The notes beneath the pieces are model-generated. The model was given only the letters and a program-made list of their open reading frames with translations. It did not search any database and had not been told where the DNA came from. Below, in pieces: positions 52,880-62,706 of a stretch of 64,000 nucleotides of DNA. Each line of letters starts with the position of its first letter. Position 1 is the stretch's first letter. The stretch comes from Tenacibaculum caenipelagi (lineage in GTDB: Bacteria; Bacteroidota; Bacteroidia; Flavobacteriales; Flavobacteriaceae), in NCBI RefSeq assembly GCF_004363005.1, contig NZ_SNYH01000005.1, positions 186,001 to 250,000 on the forward strand, in the 5' to 3' direction. The translations under genes were made by a program, and so were the position numbers.

Positions 52880-55711
52880 ATGTTTGTATTGAAATCAAAA
52901 ACATACTTCTTTGTCTGTATTATTTTATTGTGTTGTTTAAAAATAACAGCGCAAGTAAATTCAATTAATATTAAAGCCAAACTAGATGTAAAAAACGACT
53001 TACTTCACATTCAACAGAAAACTGTTTTTTTTAACCAATCATCTACTAACTTAAAAAAACTTTACCTACATAATTGGGCTAATAGCTACATAGATAACGA
53101 AACACCTCTGGGCAAACGTTTTATCGAAGATTACAAAAACGATTTTTATTTTTCAAAAGATAATGACAGAGGTTTTAGTTATATAAAAAATTTGGCTATA
53201 AACTATAAATTAGTTCCTTTTAAAGAAAAAAAGAACCAACCTGATGTTATTGAAATTTCTTTAACAGATACACTTAAACCTCAAGATAGCTTAACTATAT
53301 TCACTTCTTATTTTGTAAAAATCCCGAATGCAAAATACACTGGGTACGGAAAAACAAAAACCGGGTATCATTTACGTTTTTGGTATATAACTCCTGCAGT
53401 TTTTAATGAAAATTGGCAAATAATGAGCAACTTAAATTTAGATGATTTATATGAAAAACCTTCTAGTTATACTATTTCTATTGATGTTCCCAAAAATTAT
53501 CACATCGAAAGTAATTTATATCAATATAAAACTGAACAAGGAGAAACTACCAATTTCTATTTAGTAGGACAAAAGAAAAAAGACATTATACTTCATATTG
53601 ATACAGTAAAGACATTCAAATCTTTTAAAACAAAAGATAAAGAAGTAAAAACTGATGCTTATTTAAAAGACATCTCGAATAAAGAAACTACCGAAATTAT
53701 AAATCGGCAAATACAATTTATTGAAGATTTCTTAGGAAAAACTCCGCATCCAGAAATTCTTGTAGATGCTCGTACTGTAAATAAAAACTCCTTACATGAA
53801 ATTTATGGAATTCCTCGCTGGTTAAAACCATTTCCTAAAAATTTCAGATGGGAAACAGGTTTTTTCAAAGCACTTACACAAAAATATTTTGACGATGTTA
53901 TTATTCTTAATACAAGAAAAGATTATTGGTTAACAGACGGATTACAAACTTTTTTAATGATGGAGTATATAAAAAAGTATTACCCTGATGTTCCTATTTT
54001 AGGTAAATATGCCAATAATTGGCTTATAAAATCCTATAACCTTTCTAAACTTAAACAAAATGATAAATATGCTTTTGTTTATCAATTTAGTGCTCGTAAA
54101 TTTTATGATCAACCACTAACAACACCTAGTGATTCACTTTCTAATTTCAACCGAAAAGTAGTCAGCAAGTATAAAGCTGGGCTAGGATTTAAGTATTTAC
54201 AAGATTTTGTTGGGGATAGTGTTTTAAAGAAATCTATAAGAGAGTATTACTTTAAAAATCAATTAAAACTAACTAGTGGTGAAAATTTTGCTACCATTAT
54301 TCAACAAAACACTTCAAAAGATTTACGATGGTTTTTTGGTGACTATATAAACACCAATAAAAAAATTGATTACAAAATAAAAAAAGTAAAATACTCTAAA
54401 AACAAAGATTCCCTTAACATTACCATTAAAAATAAAAGGAATTTTACGGCTCCTGTTGCCTTATATGGTATTCAAAAGAAAAAAGTAAAATTTAAAACAT
54501 GGGTCACTAATATTGAGTCTATAAAGACTATTAAAATAAAGAGAGGTGATTTTGATAAATTAGCTTTAAATTACGAGAACAACTACCCAGAATTTAATTA
54601 TTTAGACAACTTCAGAAATGTAAACGACAAACTTATTAACAAACCTCTACAATTTCGTTTTTTTAAGGATGTAGAAAACCCATACTATAATCAATTCTTT
54701 TATTATCCAGACATTAAATACAACCTATATGATGGGCTAATATTAGGAGTTAACATTAATAATAGACCTATTATTAATCATAACTTTGAGTTTAGCATAA
54801 CTCCCAACTACGGAACAAAAAGTAAAAACTTAACAGGCTCATTTGTTGTCGCATACAATCATTTCCTCAAAAAATCTAGTTTATATAAAATACGATACGG
54901 TATTGGTGGTAGTAATTTTCATTATGCTCCTGAACTAGGTTATAATACTTTAACTCCATTTGTAAGTTTTCAATTTAGAAGAAATACCCTTCGAGACATA
55001 GGATCTAAGTTTTTTTTGGTTCGTTTAGTAGGCATTAATAAAGAAGTCGTTCCTGATGATACTCAAACAGATCAGGACAAGTATAATATTTTTAATTTAC
55101 GCTACATCAATAACAAGTACACCGCAATTCAAGATATTAGATATGCTTTCAATGCTGAAATAAATTCAAACTTCAACAAAATATCTACAGATATTAGGTA
55201 CAGAAAGCTTTTCACTACTAATGAAAGCTATGAAGTTCGCTTTTTTGGAGGATTATTCTTAACCAACGATACTGAAGGTGATTATTTTAGCTTTGGATTA
55301 AATCGTGGAAATGATTACCTATTTGAACAAAACTTATTCGGACGATCAGAAAATGAAGGGATTTTTAGTCAGCAATTTGTTACAGATCAAGGAGGTTTTA
55401 AGTCTAAATTTAAAAACCCTCATTATGCTAATCAATTCATTTCTTCCATCAATACCAGTATTAGTGTTTGGAAGTGGGCAGAAATTTATAATGATGTGGC
55501 TATGTTAAAAAATAAAAACACATCACCTAAGTTTTTTTACGAGAATGGGATTCGCTTAAACTTTCTCCCCGATATTTTCGAATTTTATCTTCCTATTTAT
55601 ACCAATGAAGGTTTCGAAATCAACAAAGGAGCCTATCCTTCAAAAATTCGATTTATTATTACAACAGACATTGATAGAATTTATAACTTTTTTAGAAGAG
55701 GCCTATTATAA
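52880..55711 (+). CDS. M1 aminopeptidase-like protein lacking HExxH, with C-terminal beta-rich domain
   Basis: 943 residues with an N-terminal signal peptide (FFVCIILLCCLKITAQ). The N-terminal two thirds follow the M1 peptidase beta-saddle and thermolysin-like layout. At about residue 350 WLTDGLQTFLMMEY matches the second M1 zinc-ligand helix, but the HExxH helix upstream is replaced by KALTQKYFDD. It is therefore probably catalytically dead, or uses another chemistry. Residues after about 600 are rich in alternating aromatic strands like an outer-membrane barrel. I call it a secreted or outer-membrane M1-like protein of unknown function. Confidence 0.7.
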   Translation: MFVLKSKTYFFVCIILLCCLKITAQVNSINIKAKLDVKNDLLHIQQKTVFFNQSSTNLKKLYLHNWANSYIDNETPLGKRFIEDYKNDFYFSKDNDRGFSYIKNLAINYKLVPFKEKKNQPDVIEISLTDTLKPQDSLTIFTSYFVKIPNAKYTGYGKTKTGYHLRFWYITPAVFNENWQIMSNLNLDDLYEKPSSYTISIDVPKNYHIESNLYQYKTEQGETTNFYLVGQKKKDIILHIDTVKTFKSFKTKDKEVKTDAYLKDISNKETTEIINRQIQFIEDFLGKTPHPEILVDARTVNKNSLHEIYGIPRWLKPFPKNFRWETGFFKALTQKYFDDVIILNTRKDYWLTDGLQTFLMMEYIKKYYPDVPILGKYANNWLIKSYNLSKLKQNDKYAFVYQFSARKFYDQPLTTPSDSLSNFNRKVVSKYKAGLGFKYLQDFVGDSVLKKSIREYYFKNQLKLTSGENFATIIQQNTSKDLRWFFGDYINTNKKIDYKIKKVKYSKNKDSLNITIKNKRNFTAPVALYGIQKKKVKFKTWVTNIESIKTIKIKRGDFDKLALNYENNYPEFNYLDNFRNVNDKLINKPLQFRFFKDVENPYYNQFFYYPDIKYNLYDGLILGVNINNRPIINHNFEFSITPNYGTKSKNLTGSFVVAYNHFLKKSSLYKIRYGIGGSNFHYAPELGYNTLTPFVSFQFRRNTLRDIGSKFFLVRLVGINKEVVPDDTQTDQDKYNIFNLRYINNKYTAIQDIRYAFNAEINSNFNKISTDIRYRKLFTTNESYEVRFFGGLFLTNDTEGDYFSFGLNRGNDYLFEQNLFGRSENEGIFSQQFVTDQGGFKSKFKNPHYANQFISSINTSISVWKWAEIYNDVAMLKNKNTSPKFFYENGIRLNFLPDIFEFYLPIYTNEGFEINKGAYPSKIRFIITTDIDRIYNFFRRGLL

Positions 55712-55822
55712 ATACTTCAACAAAAACTGTTTTTTTTCTATTATTTTAACAAATATTCAATAAAAACCGAAATTTTTAAATTTCAACTAAAAAAGCTATC
55801 TTTGTAACCGTACCTAAATTAG

Positions 55823-58282
55823 ATGATTATGACGCAAAATACCGAAATAGCTAATACTCAACAGCTTTCTTTTCAAGATTTTAAAAACGAAGTTTTAAAA
55901 GACTATAGAACCGCTCGTATTAGTCGAGAATGTAGTTTATTAGGAAGAAGAGAAGTTTTAACTGGTAAAGCTAAATTTGGAATTTTTGGAGACGGTAAAG
56001 AAGTGCCGCAATTAGCTATGGCTAAAGCTTTTCAAAATGGTGATTTTCGTTCGGGGTATTACCGCGATCAAACCTTTATGATGGCTATTGGAAAATTAAC
56101 TCCTCAACAATTTTTTGCAGGGTTATATGCTCACACCGATATTGATATTGAACCAATGTCGGCAGGTCGTCAAATGGGTGGACATTTCGCAACCCATTCT
56201 TTAGACGAAAATGGAAACTGGAAAAACTTAACAGCTCAAAAAAACTCATCTTCAGACATCTCCCCTACTGCTGGTCAAATGCCTCGTTTATTAGGCTTAG
56301 CACAAGCATCAAAAATCTACAGAAATGTTGAAGGATTAGAAAAGCACACCAACTTTTCTATCAACGGAAATGAAGTTGCTTGGGGTACGATTGGTAATGC
56401 TAGTACAAGTGAAGGATTGTTTTTTGAAACAATCAATGCTGCAGGTGTTTTACAAGTACCAATGATTATGAATGTATGGGACGACGAATATGGAATCTCT
56501 GTACACGCTCGTCATCAAACTACCAAAGAAAGTATTTCAGAAATTTTAAAAGGTTTTCAACGCGAAAATGAAAGCAATGGATATGAGATTTTTGTAGTGA
56601 ATGGTTGGGATTATGTTCAGTTAGTAGACACCTATAACAAAGCTTCTCAAATAGCAAGAGAACAACATATACCCGTATTAATTCATGTAAAAGAATTAAC
56701 ACAGCCACAAGGACACTCTACTTCAGGTTCACACGAACGTTACAAATCGAAAGAGCGTTTAGAATGGGAGCAAGAGTTTGACTGTATTGCGCAGATGCGT
56801 AAGTGGATTTTAGAGTTTGAATTAGAAAATGAAGATGGTGAAACTTTAAAATTTATTGATTCAGAAGAAGATTTAATCAATATTGAAAAAGAAGCTAAAA
56901 AAGAAGTTAGTAAAGCAAAACGTGATGCTTGGAGTGCCTACACAGATGAAATAAAGAATGAAGTTTCAGAAGCTATTACTTTGTTAGACTCTATAGCACA
57001 AAAAAGTAACAACGGTTCCTTCATTACAAAATATAAAAATGATTTAGCGGCAATTGCTGAACCTATCAGAAAGGATATTTTAGTAGCTGCTCGTAAAAGT
57101 TTACGTTATTTAAAAGATGAAGATTTTACTGAAAAAGTAACGCTTCAAAACTTTATCAAATCTTCTATCAATAAAGCTGCTGTAAAATATTCGGCACACT
57201 TATTAAGTGAAACTGAATTAGCAACAGAAAATATTGCAGCTGAAGCTCCTACATACGCTTCAGAAAAAAACATCGTAGATGCACGTATTATTATGCGTGA
57301 TAATTTTGAAGCTATTTTAGCAAAACACCCTGAAGTATTAATTTTTGGTGAAGATGCTGGATATATAGGTGATGTTAATCAAGGATTAGAAGGATTACAA
57401 GAAAAGTTTGGTGAATTACGTGTTTCTGATACAGGAATTCGTGAGGCTACTATTTTAGGCCAAGGTATTGGTATGGCAATGCGTGGTTTACGTCCAATTG
57501 CAGAAATTCAGTATTTAGATTATTTATTATACGCTTTACAAATTATGAGTGACGATTTAGCAACGCTACGTTACCGTACTTTTGGAAAGCAAAAAGCTCC
57601 ATTAATCATTCGTACTCGCGGGCACCGTTTAGAAGGAATTTGGCACTCAGGGTCTCCAATGGGAGGAATTATAAACAATGTAAGAGGAATTCACGTATTA
57701 GTTCCTCGTAACATGACCAAAGCAGCTGGATTCTACAACACATTATTAGAAGGTGATGATCCTGGTTTAGTAGTAGAATGTTTAAACGGATATCGTTTAA
57801 AAGAAGAATTACCAACAAACTTAGGTGAATTTAAAACTTCAATTGGTGTTGTTGAAACTATTAAAGAAGGAAACGATATTACCATTGTTTCTTATGGTTC
57901 TACCTTACGAATTGTTGAAGAAGCTGCCAAAGATTTAGCACAAGTTGGTATTGATGTAGAAATTGTAGATGCACAAAGTTTATTGCCTTTTGATATCAAT
58001 CACGACACTGTTAAATCGGTTGCTAAAACGAATCGTTTATTAGTAGTTGATGAAGATGTTCCTGGAGGAGCTTCGGCATATTTATTACAAGAAATTGTTG
58101 AAAACCAAAATGGGTACAAACATTTAGATAGCAAACCACAAACCTTAACCGCAAAGGCACACAGGCCAGCATATGGTACAGATGGAGATTACTTCTCTAA
58201 ACCATCTGCTGAAGATATTTTTGAAAAAGTGTATGAAATTATGCATGAAGCAAATCCTGCTAAATTTAAGAGTTTATACTAA
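55823..58282 (+). CDS. Fused 2-oxoacid dehydrogenase E1 (alpha plus beta subunits)
   Basis: 819 residues. The N-terminal alpha part has the thiamine diphosphate site (AWGTIGNASTSEGLFFE, MNVWDDEYGIS) and the phosphorylation-loop-like THSLDENGNW region. A Lys/Glu-rich linker runs at about 340-420. The C-terminal beta part has FGEDAGYIGDVNQGLEGL, GIREATILGQGIGMAMRG and the transketolase C-terminal domain. It decarboxylates branched-chain or related 2-oxoacids as E1. The fused form is common in Bacteroidetes. E2 and E3 are not in the window. Confidence 0.93.
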   Translation: MIMTQNTEIANTQQLSFQDFKNEVLKDYRTARISRECSLLGRREVLTGKAKFGIFGDGKEVPQLAMAKAFQNGDFRSGYYRDQTFMMAIGKLTPQQFFAGLYAHTDIDIEPMSAGRQMGGHFATHSLDENGNWKNLTAQKNSSSDISPTAGQMPRLLGLAQASKIYRNVEGLEKHTNFSINGNEVAWGTIGNASTSEGLFFETINAAGVLQVPMIMNVWDDEYGISVHARHQTTKESISEILKGFQRENESNGYEIFVVNGWDYVQLVDTYNKASQIAREQHIPVLIHVKELTQPQGHSTSGSHERYKSKERLEWEQEFDCIAQMRKWILEFELENEDGETLKFIDSEEDLINIEKEAKKEVSKAKRDAWSAYTDEIKNEVSEAITLLDSIAQKSNNGSFITKYKNDLAAIAEPIRKDILVAARKSLRYLKDEDFTEKVTLQNFIKSSINKAAVKYSAHLLSETELATENIAAEAPTYASEKNIVDARIIMRDNFEAILAKHPEVLIFGEDAGYIGDVNQGLEGLQEKFGELRVSDTGIREATILGQGIGMAMRGLRPIAEIQYLDYLLYALQIMSDDLATLRYRTFGKQKAPLIIRTRGHRLEGIWHSGSPMGGIINNVRGIHVLVPRNMTKAAGFYNTLLEGDDPGLVVECLNGYRLKEELPTNLGEFKTSIGVVETIKEGNDITIVSYGSTLRIVEEAAKDLAQVGIDVEIVDAQSLLPFDINHDTVKSVAKTNRLLVVDEDVPGGASAYLLQEIVENQNGYKHLDSKPQTLTAKAHRPAYGTDGDYFSKPSAEDIFEKVYEIMHEANPAKFKSLY

Positions 58283-58323
58283 CAACTTTTAAATCACTTC
58301 GATATTAAACAAAACAATAAAGA

Positions 58324-58357
58324 TGAATCTCGTGAATTTAAATTCACGAGATTTTTT
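58324..58357. terminator. Bidirectional terminator between E1 and DUF2851 genes
   Basis: A 28-base perfect palindrome (AATCTCGTGAATTT and its complement, 58326-58353) is followed by T6. It lies between convergent genes. Confidence 0.85.
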
Positions 58358-58403
58358 CATTCTACTCTAAATCTTATATCAGAATCTCTTCGCTAGAAAT
58401 GTT

Positions 58404-59675
58404 TTATCTACGCAACAAACTATTTCCTATTGCACATTTTAAACAATGCTTTTTTACACAGTAATTATTTTTCAACTCTAATAAAGCTTGACTTTCAAAA
58501 GCATTTTTTGCTTCAATTTTTAACTCAGAAAACTTACTTATAATCGAGTTCTTTTCGGGTTTTAGTTGCTGCATCAATTTCAATAATCCTTCTTCATTAA
58601 CCTCACCTCTAGCTTGCTCGTAAACAAATTTTAAAGGAATAATTGTATTAATAATCAGCAAATCTATAAATGATTTTGTAAGTCGCTTTGCCGATTTTTT
58701 AGAAACAGTTTCAAACGTATAATGTATTTTCCAGAAGTCATTTACCCCTACCGAAAACAACATATAAAAATCTTTTAAACTATAAACTTCTAATATTTGG
58801 GAAAACAAATTTTGGTGCCTGTGATACAACGCTACTAACTGTGCAATCCGGATTGTTGGAAAGTTACTCGGTCGCATTCTAAAAAACTGAAAACGTTGTT
58901 TCGCCAAAGACTTTAACTGATATTTATGTTGCAGATAGTTATATTCTTTTTGTAGTTGTACATAATAATTATCCTTTACATCACCTTCTAAAAAACCTGC
59001 TTGCCCCAACAATAATGCTGATAATTGCTCTTCATTAAATCGAACTTTCCGCAATATTGAAAAATCAAAAGAATTCGACAGCTCTAAAAACGCTTCTCTA
59101 TTTACTTTTAATCCGAAATTTTTAGCTAGCAGTTGGAATAACACTGCTTCATAATCATTATTAGATTGAATTAATAGCTCTTTTATAAAACCAGCTTTGT
59201 TTTCTAATCGTTCAAAATATAAACGTTCTAACCAATTATCCAGTAAAAAAGAATCTACTTCTCTAATTTGTTTCTCACAGGGAATCCACCGTTGTTCTTT
59301 TAAGAATAATTTCTGATAGTTTTCCAATACTTCTTTTTGAATAAACTGTTGTAATTCTACGGTAGGCAAAGGAAGGTTGTTTTTCATAAATACTTCAGCA
59401 TCGTAATCCCAAACTACATGCAAAGTAACCGCATCATAATTAATATCTCTTTCATGATGGTGCATATACCAATCCGATGATTTTACATGGATTTCAATAT
59501 TCCCAATCCATAATTGACCATCAATCTTTACTTCTGCATTTAAGAAATCAGGACCAGAATTGGTATTATAAACTCCTGAGTTAATTACCTCAATTGTCTC
59601 ACCTTTTACAGATAGTAAACTTTTAGTATTGAATAATTTATACTGCCATAAAAAATGTAAAAACTCTTCTCTCAT
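58404..59675 (-). CDS. DUF2851 family protein
   Basis: 423 residues. It starts MREEFLHFLWQYKLFNTKSL, with the family motif NSGPDFLNAEVKIDGQLWIGNIEIHVKSSDW near residues 38-68, YDAVTLHVVWDYD, and a C-terminal Cys cluster (CVKKHCLKCAIG). The ExK-like positions and fold recall PD-(D/E)xK nucleases, but this is unproven. The family is near-universal in Bacteroidetes and has no known role. Confidence 0.9.
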   Translation of the reverse strand: MREEFLHFLWQYKLFNTKSLLSVKGETIEVINSGVYNTNSGPDFLNAEVKIDGQLWIGNIEIHVKSSDWYMHHHERDINYDAVTLHVVWDYDAEVFMKNNLPLPTVELQQFIQKEVLENYQKLFLKEQRWIPCEKQIREVDSFLLDNWLERLYFERLENKAGFIKELLIQSNNDYEAVLFQLLAKNFGLKVNREAFLELSNSFDFSILRKVRFNEEQLSALLLGQAGFLEGDVKDNYYVQLQKEYNYLQHKYQLKSLAKQRFQFFRMRPSNFPTIRIAQLVALYHRHQNLFSQILEVYSLKDFYMLFSVGVNDFWKIHYTFETVSKKSAKRLTKSFIDLLIINTIIPLKFVYEQARGEVNEEGLLKLMQQLKPEKNSIISKFSELKIEAKNAFESQALLELKNNYCVKKHCLKCAIGNSLLRR

Positions 59676-59770
59676 AACATTTCTTTTTCATTTTCAAGGT
59701 ACAAAAATATTCTCTATAACATCATCAATTTTTATTATCCAAAGTGCTTTTCGGTAATTTCATATTAGAC

Positions 59771-59778
59771 TACTTTTG
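59771..59778 (+). promoter_or_regulatory. -7 promoter element of the nitroreductase gene
   Basis: TACTTTTG fits TAnnTTTG and lies 21 bases before the ATG at 59800. Confidence 0.5.
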
Positions 59779-59799
59779 ACAAGTAAAAAATTAAATTAT

Positions 59800-60432
59800 A
59801 TGAATAGTATTGAAAATTTACAATGGCGTTATGCTGTTAAAAAATTTGACGAACATAAAATTCTTTCCGAAGAGCAAATCAACATTTTAAAAGAAGCTTT
59901 CAACTTAACAGCTACTTCTTATGGATTACAACCTGTAAAAATGATAGTTGTAAAAAACAAAGACATACAACAACAATTGGTTGAACATTCTTGGAATCAA
60001 CCTCAGGTTGCACAAGCTTCACATTTATTGGTTTTATGTATCCCTAACGAATTGACTTCTGAATATGTTGAAAGCTACTTTAAACTAGTTAAAGATGTAA
60101 GAAACACTCCAGACGAAATCTTAAATCCATTTAAAGAGTACTTAACAAACGACATTGAAAACAAATCGCAAGAAGTTTTATTTCAATGGATGAAAAACCA
60201 AGCATACATCGCCTTAGGTAATCTAATGACTGTAGCAGCAAATGAAAAAATAGACTCATGTCCTATGGAAGGCTTTATTCCTGAAAAATATAACCAAATC
60301 TTAGAATTAGATAAGTATAATTTACAATCTGTTTTAGTATTACCTGTTGGTTTTAGAGCAGAAGACGATTATATGAAAGACTTAAAAAAAGTTCGTAGAA
60401 AAACCGAAGAAGTAGTGATTGAACTTTCTTAG
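59800..60432 (+). CDS. NAD(P)H-dependent nitroreductase, NfsB-like
   Basis: 210 residues from the ATG at 59800 (MNSIENLQWRYAVKKFDEHK); an in-frame TTG at 59776 would add eight residues. FMN-site features of the nitroreductase fold are present: WRYAVKKFD near the start, TATSYGLQPVKMIVV, and the late PVGFRAEDDYMKDLKKVR. It reduces nitroaromatics or quinones with a flavin; the natural substrate is unclear. It is followed by the symporter gene after 63 bases. Confidence 0.92.
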   Translation: MNSIENLQWRYAVKKFDEHKILSEEQINILKEAFNLTATSYGLQPVKMIVVKNKDIQQQLVEHSWNQPQVAQASHLLVLCIPNELTSEYVESYFKLVKDVRNTPDEILNPFKEYLTNDIENKSQEVLFQWMKNQAYIALGNLMTVAANEKIDSCPMEGFIPEKYNQILELDKYNLQSVLVLPVGFRAEDDYMKDLKKVRRKTEEVVIELS

Positions 60433-60495
60433 AAAACGTAAATTATGAATTGCGAATGATAATTTTAGTACTTTCGTAATTCATAATTTAACTGT

Positions 60496-61938
60496 ATGCA
60501 ACCACTACATATATTACTCCTCATTTTAGCTTATTTCGGTGTTTTAATTCTTATCTCATACATCACCGGTAAATCAGCAAACAACGCCACATTTTTTAAA
60601 GCTAACAATTCATCACCTTGGTATTTAGTTGCCTTCGGTATGATTGGTGCTTCCCTTTCAGGAGTAACCTTTATTTCAGTTCCTGGATGGGTGGAAGGTG
60701 ATAAAATGAGTTATATGCAAATGGTATTAGGGTATGTATTAGGATATGCTGTTATTGGTTTAGTACTTCTTCCACTTTATTATCGATTAAACTTAACCTC
60801 TATCTACACCTATTTAGAAGGTCGATTTGGTAGATATTCTTACAAAACAGGCGCTTCTTTTTTCTTACTTTCAAGAACTGTTGGTGCTGCTTTCAGATTG
60901 TTTTTAGTAGCTAATGTTTTGCAATTAATCCTGTTTGATGCATATGGAATTCCTTTTTGGGTAACGGTAACCATTACTATTTTACTTATTTGGTTGTATA
61001 CCTTTAAAGGCGGTATTAAAACAATTGTATGGACTGATACTTTACAAACTTTATTCATGCTAATTGCTGTTGGAGTGTGTATTGTAATGATTAAAGATGC
61101 AATGAAAATAGACAATCTGTTTTCGTACGTTGCTAATAATAACTTATCAAAAACCTTCTTTTTTGATGATGTAAAAGCAGGTAATTACTTTTGGAAACAA
61201 TTCTTCTCAGGAGCTTTTATTGCTATTGTAATGACAGGGTTAGATCAAGATATGATGCAAAAAAACCTTACTTGTCGCAATTTAAAAGATGCTCAAAAAA
61301 ACATGTTTTGGTTTACCATTGTACTAGTCATAGTAAACTTTTTCTTTTTAGCCTTAGGAATTTTATTAACGGATTATGCCACTGCTAATGGTTTAGATGC
61401 TCATAAAGACAACCTATTCCCAACCGTTGCCATGAGTGGAGATTTAGGAATTGCTACTGCGTTGTTTTTCTTACTAGGATTAATTGCCGCAGCCTACTCT
61501 AGTGCCGATAGTGCTTTAACATCGTTAACCACTTCATTTAGTATCGATATTTTAGAGATTAATAAAAAAGATAACGAGCAAGAAAAAGAAAAAACACGAA
61601 AGAAAATTCACGTGTTATTCTCTTTCATTTTGGTAGCTACCATCTTAATTTTTAAATACTTTATCGCCAATGAGAGCGTAATTGCTAAAATATTCCAGTT
61701 TGCTGGTTATACCTACGGCCCTTTATTAGGATTATATGCTTTCGGGTTATTTACCAAACTAAAGGTAAAAGACAAACTGGTTCCTGTCATTTGTTTAATT
61801 GCTCCAGTGTTAACCTATGTCATTAGCTTTTATAGCAAGGAAAAACTAGGGTTTGATTTTGGATTCTTTGTCTTGATTTTGAATGGATTCTTGACTTTCT
61901 TAGGATTATTAACTATTAAAACATCAAAAAATGCCTAA
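60496..61938 (+). CDS. Sodium:solute symporter (SSS family)
   Basis: 480 residues with about 13 membrane helices. LeuT-fold SSS features include GASLSGVTFISVPGW, the GGIKTIVWTDTLQ segment and SSADSALTSLTTSFSIDI near residue 335-352 (sodium-site serines). The solute cannot be told. Its last 8 bases overlap the small basic ORF downstream. Confidence 0.92.
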   Translation: MQPLHILLLILAYFGVLILISYITGKSANNATFFKANNSSPWYLVAFGMIGASLSGVTFISVPGWVEGDKMSYMQMVLGYVLGYAVIGLVLLPLYYRLNLTSIYTYLEGRFGRYSYKTGASFFLLSRTVGAAFRLFLVANVLQLILFDAYGIPFWVTVTITILLIWLYTFKGGIKTIVWTDTLQTLFMLIAVGVCIVMIKDAMKIDNLFSYVANNNLSKTFFFDDVKAGNYFWKQFFSGAFIAIVMTGLDQDMMQKNLTCRNLKDAQKNMFWFTIVLVIVNFFFLALGILLTDYATANGLDAHKDNLFPTVAMSGDLGIATALFFLLGLIAAAYSSADSALTSLTTSFSIDILEINKKDNEQEKEKTRKKIHVLFSFILVATILIFKYFIANESVIAKIFQFAGYTYGPLLGLYAFGLFTKLKVKDKLVPVICLIAPVLTYVISFYSKEKLGFDFGFFVLILNGFLTFLGLLTIKTSKNA

Positions 61939-62104
61939 AAAAGGGAAAGCAAAAAACACCGTAAACAAAGCGAAGCATACACGCTTAATGAAGCAGAAAG
62001 AAAATAAACTTCGCTTAGAAAAACAGCGTACGAAAGAGCGTTTAAAAGCCATTATTAAAAAAGTGAATGAACAAAAAGAAAATGACAGCACAACAGATAA
62101 TTAA
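61931..62104 (+). CDS. Small highly basic helical protein, unknown function
   Basis: 57 residues, starting MPKKGKAKNTVNKAKHTRLM and continuing as a Lys/Arg/Glu-rich helix. The ATG overlaps the end of the symporter gene by 8 bases, and the ORF overlaps the next gene by about 20-40 bases. This compact stacking suggests a real, translationally coupled gene. The composition suggests RNA or ribosome binding, but there is no recognised domain. Confidence 0.55.
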   Translation: MPKKGKAKNTVNKAKHTRLMKQKENKLRLEKQRTKERLKAIIKKVNEQKENDSTTDN

Positions 62105-62582
62105 AAAGTTTGACTTAACGGAACATCCTGAAGGCGGTTTTTATAAAGAAACCTATAGAAGTGAGGGGATTATAAAAAATGAGCAACTAAGCTCTAATTT
62201 TAAAGGAGACAGAAATTATAGTACATGCATTTACTTTTTACTAACCTCCGAAAAATTCTCTGCTTTTCATAAAATTAACCAAGATGAAATTTGGCATTTT
62301 TATAAAGGAAGTTCTCTGAAATTACATATGATTTCTTCTAAAGGAGATTATTCTTTTGTTCTTATAGGAAATAACATAGAAAATAATGAACAGCCACAAT
62401 TTGTGGTTCCTGCTGGTTATTGGTTTGCTGCAGAGGTTATTAAAGAAAACTCCTATGCATTTACTGGTTGTACTGTAGCTCCAGGGTTTGATTTTAATGA
62501 TTTTGTTTTACCAAAAAGAGAAGAACTCATACAGCTATTCCCTCAGCATAAAGAAATTATAAGTAAACTGACACATTCATAG
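62082..62582 (+). CDS. Cupin domain protein, DUF985 family
   Basis: 166 residues from the ATG at 62082 (MTAQQIIKKFDLTEHPEGG); an earlier ATG at 62067 adds five residues. DUF985/cupin_5 motifs include HPEGGFYKETYRS near the start, TCIYFLLTSEKFSAFHKINQDEIWHFYKGS at about 45-75, and GYWFAAEV. A metal-dependent sugar or small-molecule role is guessed for the family; none is established. Confidence 0.88.
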   Translation: MTAQQIIKKFDLTEHPEGGFYKETYRSEGIIKNEQLSSNFKGDRNYSTCIYFLLTSEKFSAFHKINQDEIWHFYKGSSLKLHMISSKGDYSFVLIGNNIENNEQPQFVVPAGYWFAAEVIKENSYAFTGCTVAPGFDFNDFVLPKREELIQLFPQHKEIISKLTHS

Positions 62583-62667
62583 CCTCCTAATAAAACCTAA
62601 CACTTTTCAGTGTCGACCTATATATTCATTATAAAAACTAAAGAGTTATTTCTAATAAACTTTATAA

Positions 62668-62702
62668 AAACCCGATAGTAAAACTTTAATGCTATCGGGT
62701 TT
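62668..62702. terminator. Terminator between cupin and LysE genes
   Basis: AAACCCGATAG pairs with CTATCGGGTTT around a 13-base loop. It lies between convergent genes. Confidence 0.8.
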
Positions 62703-62706
62703 GAGT

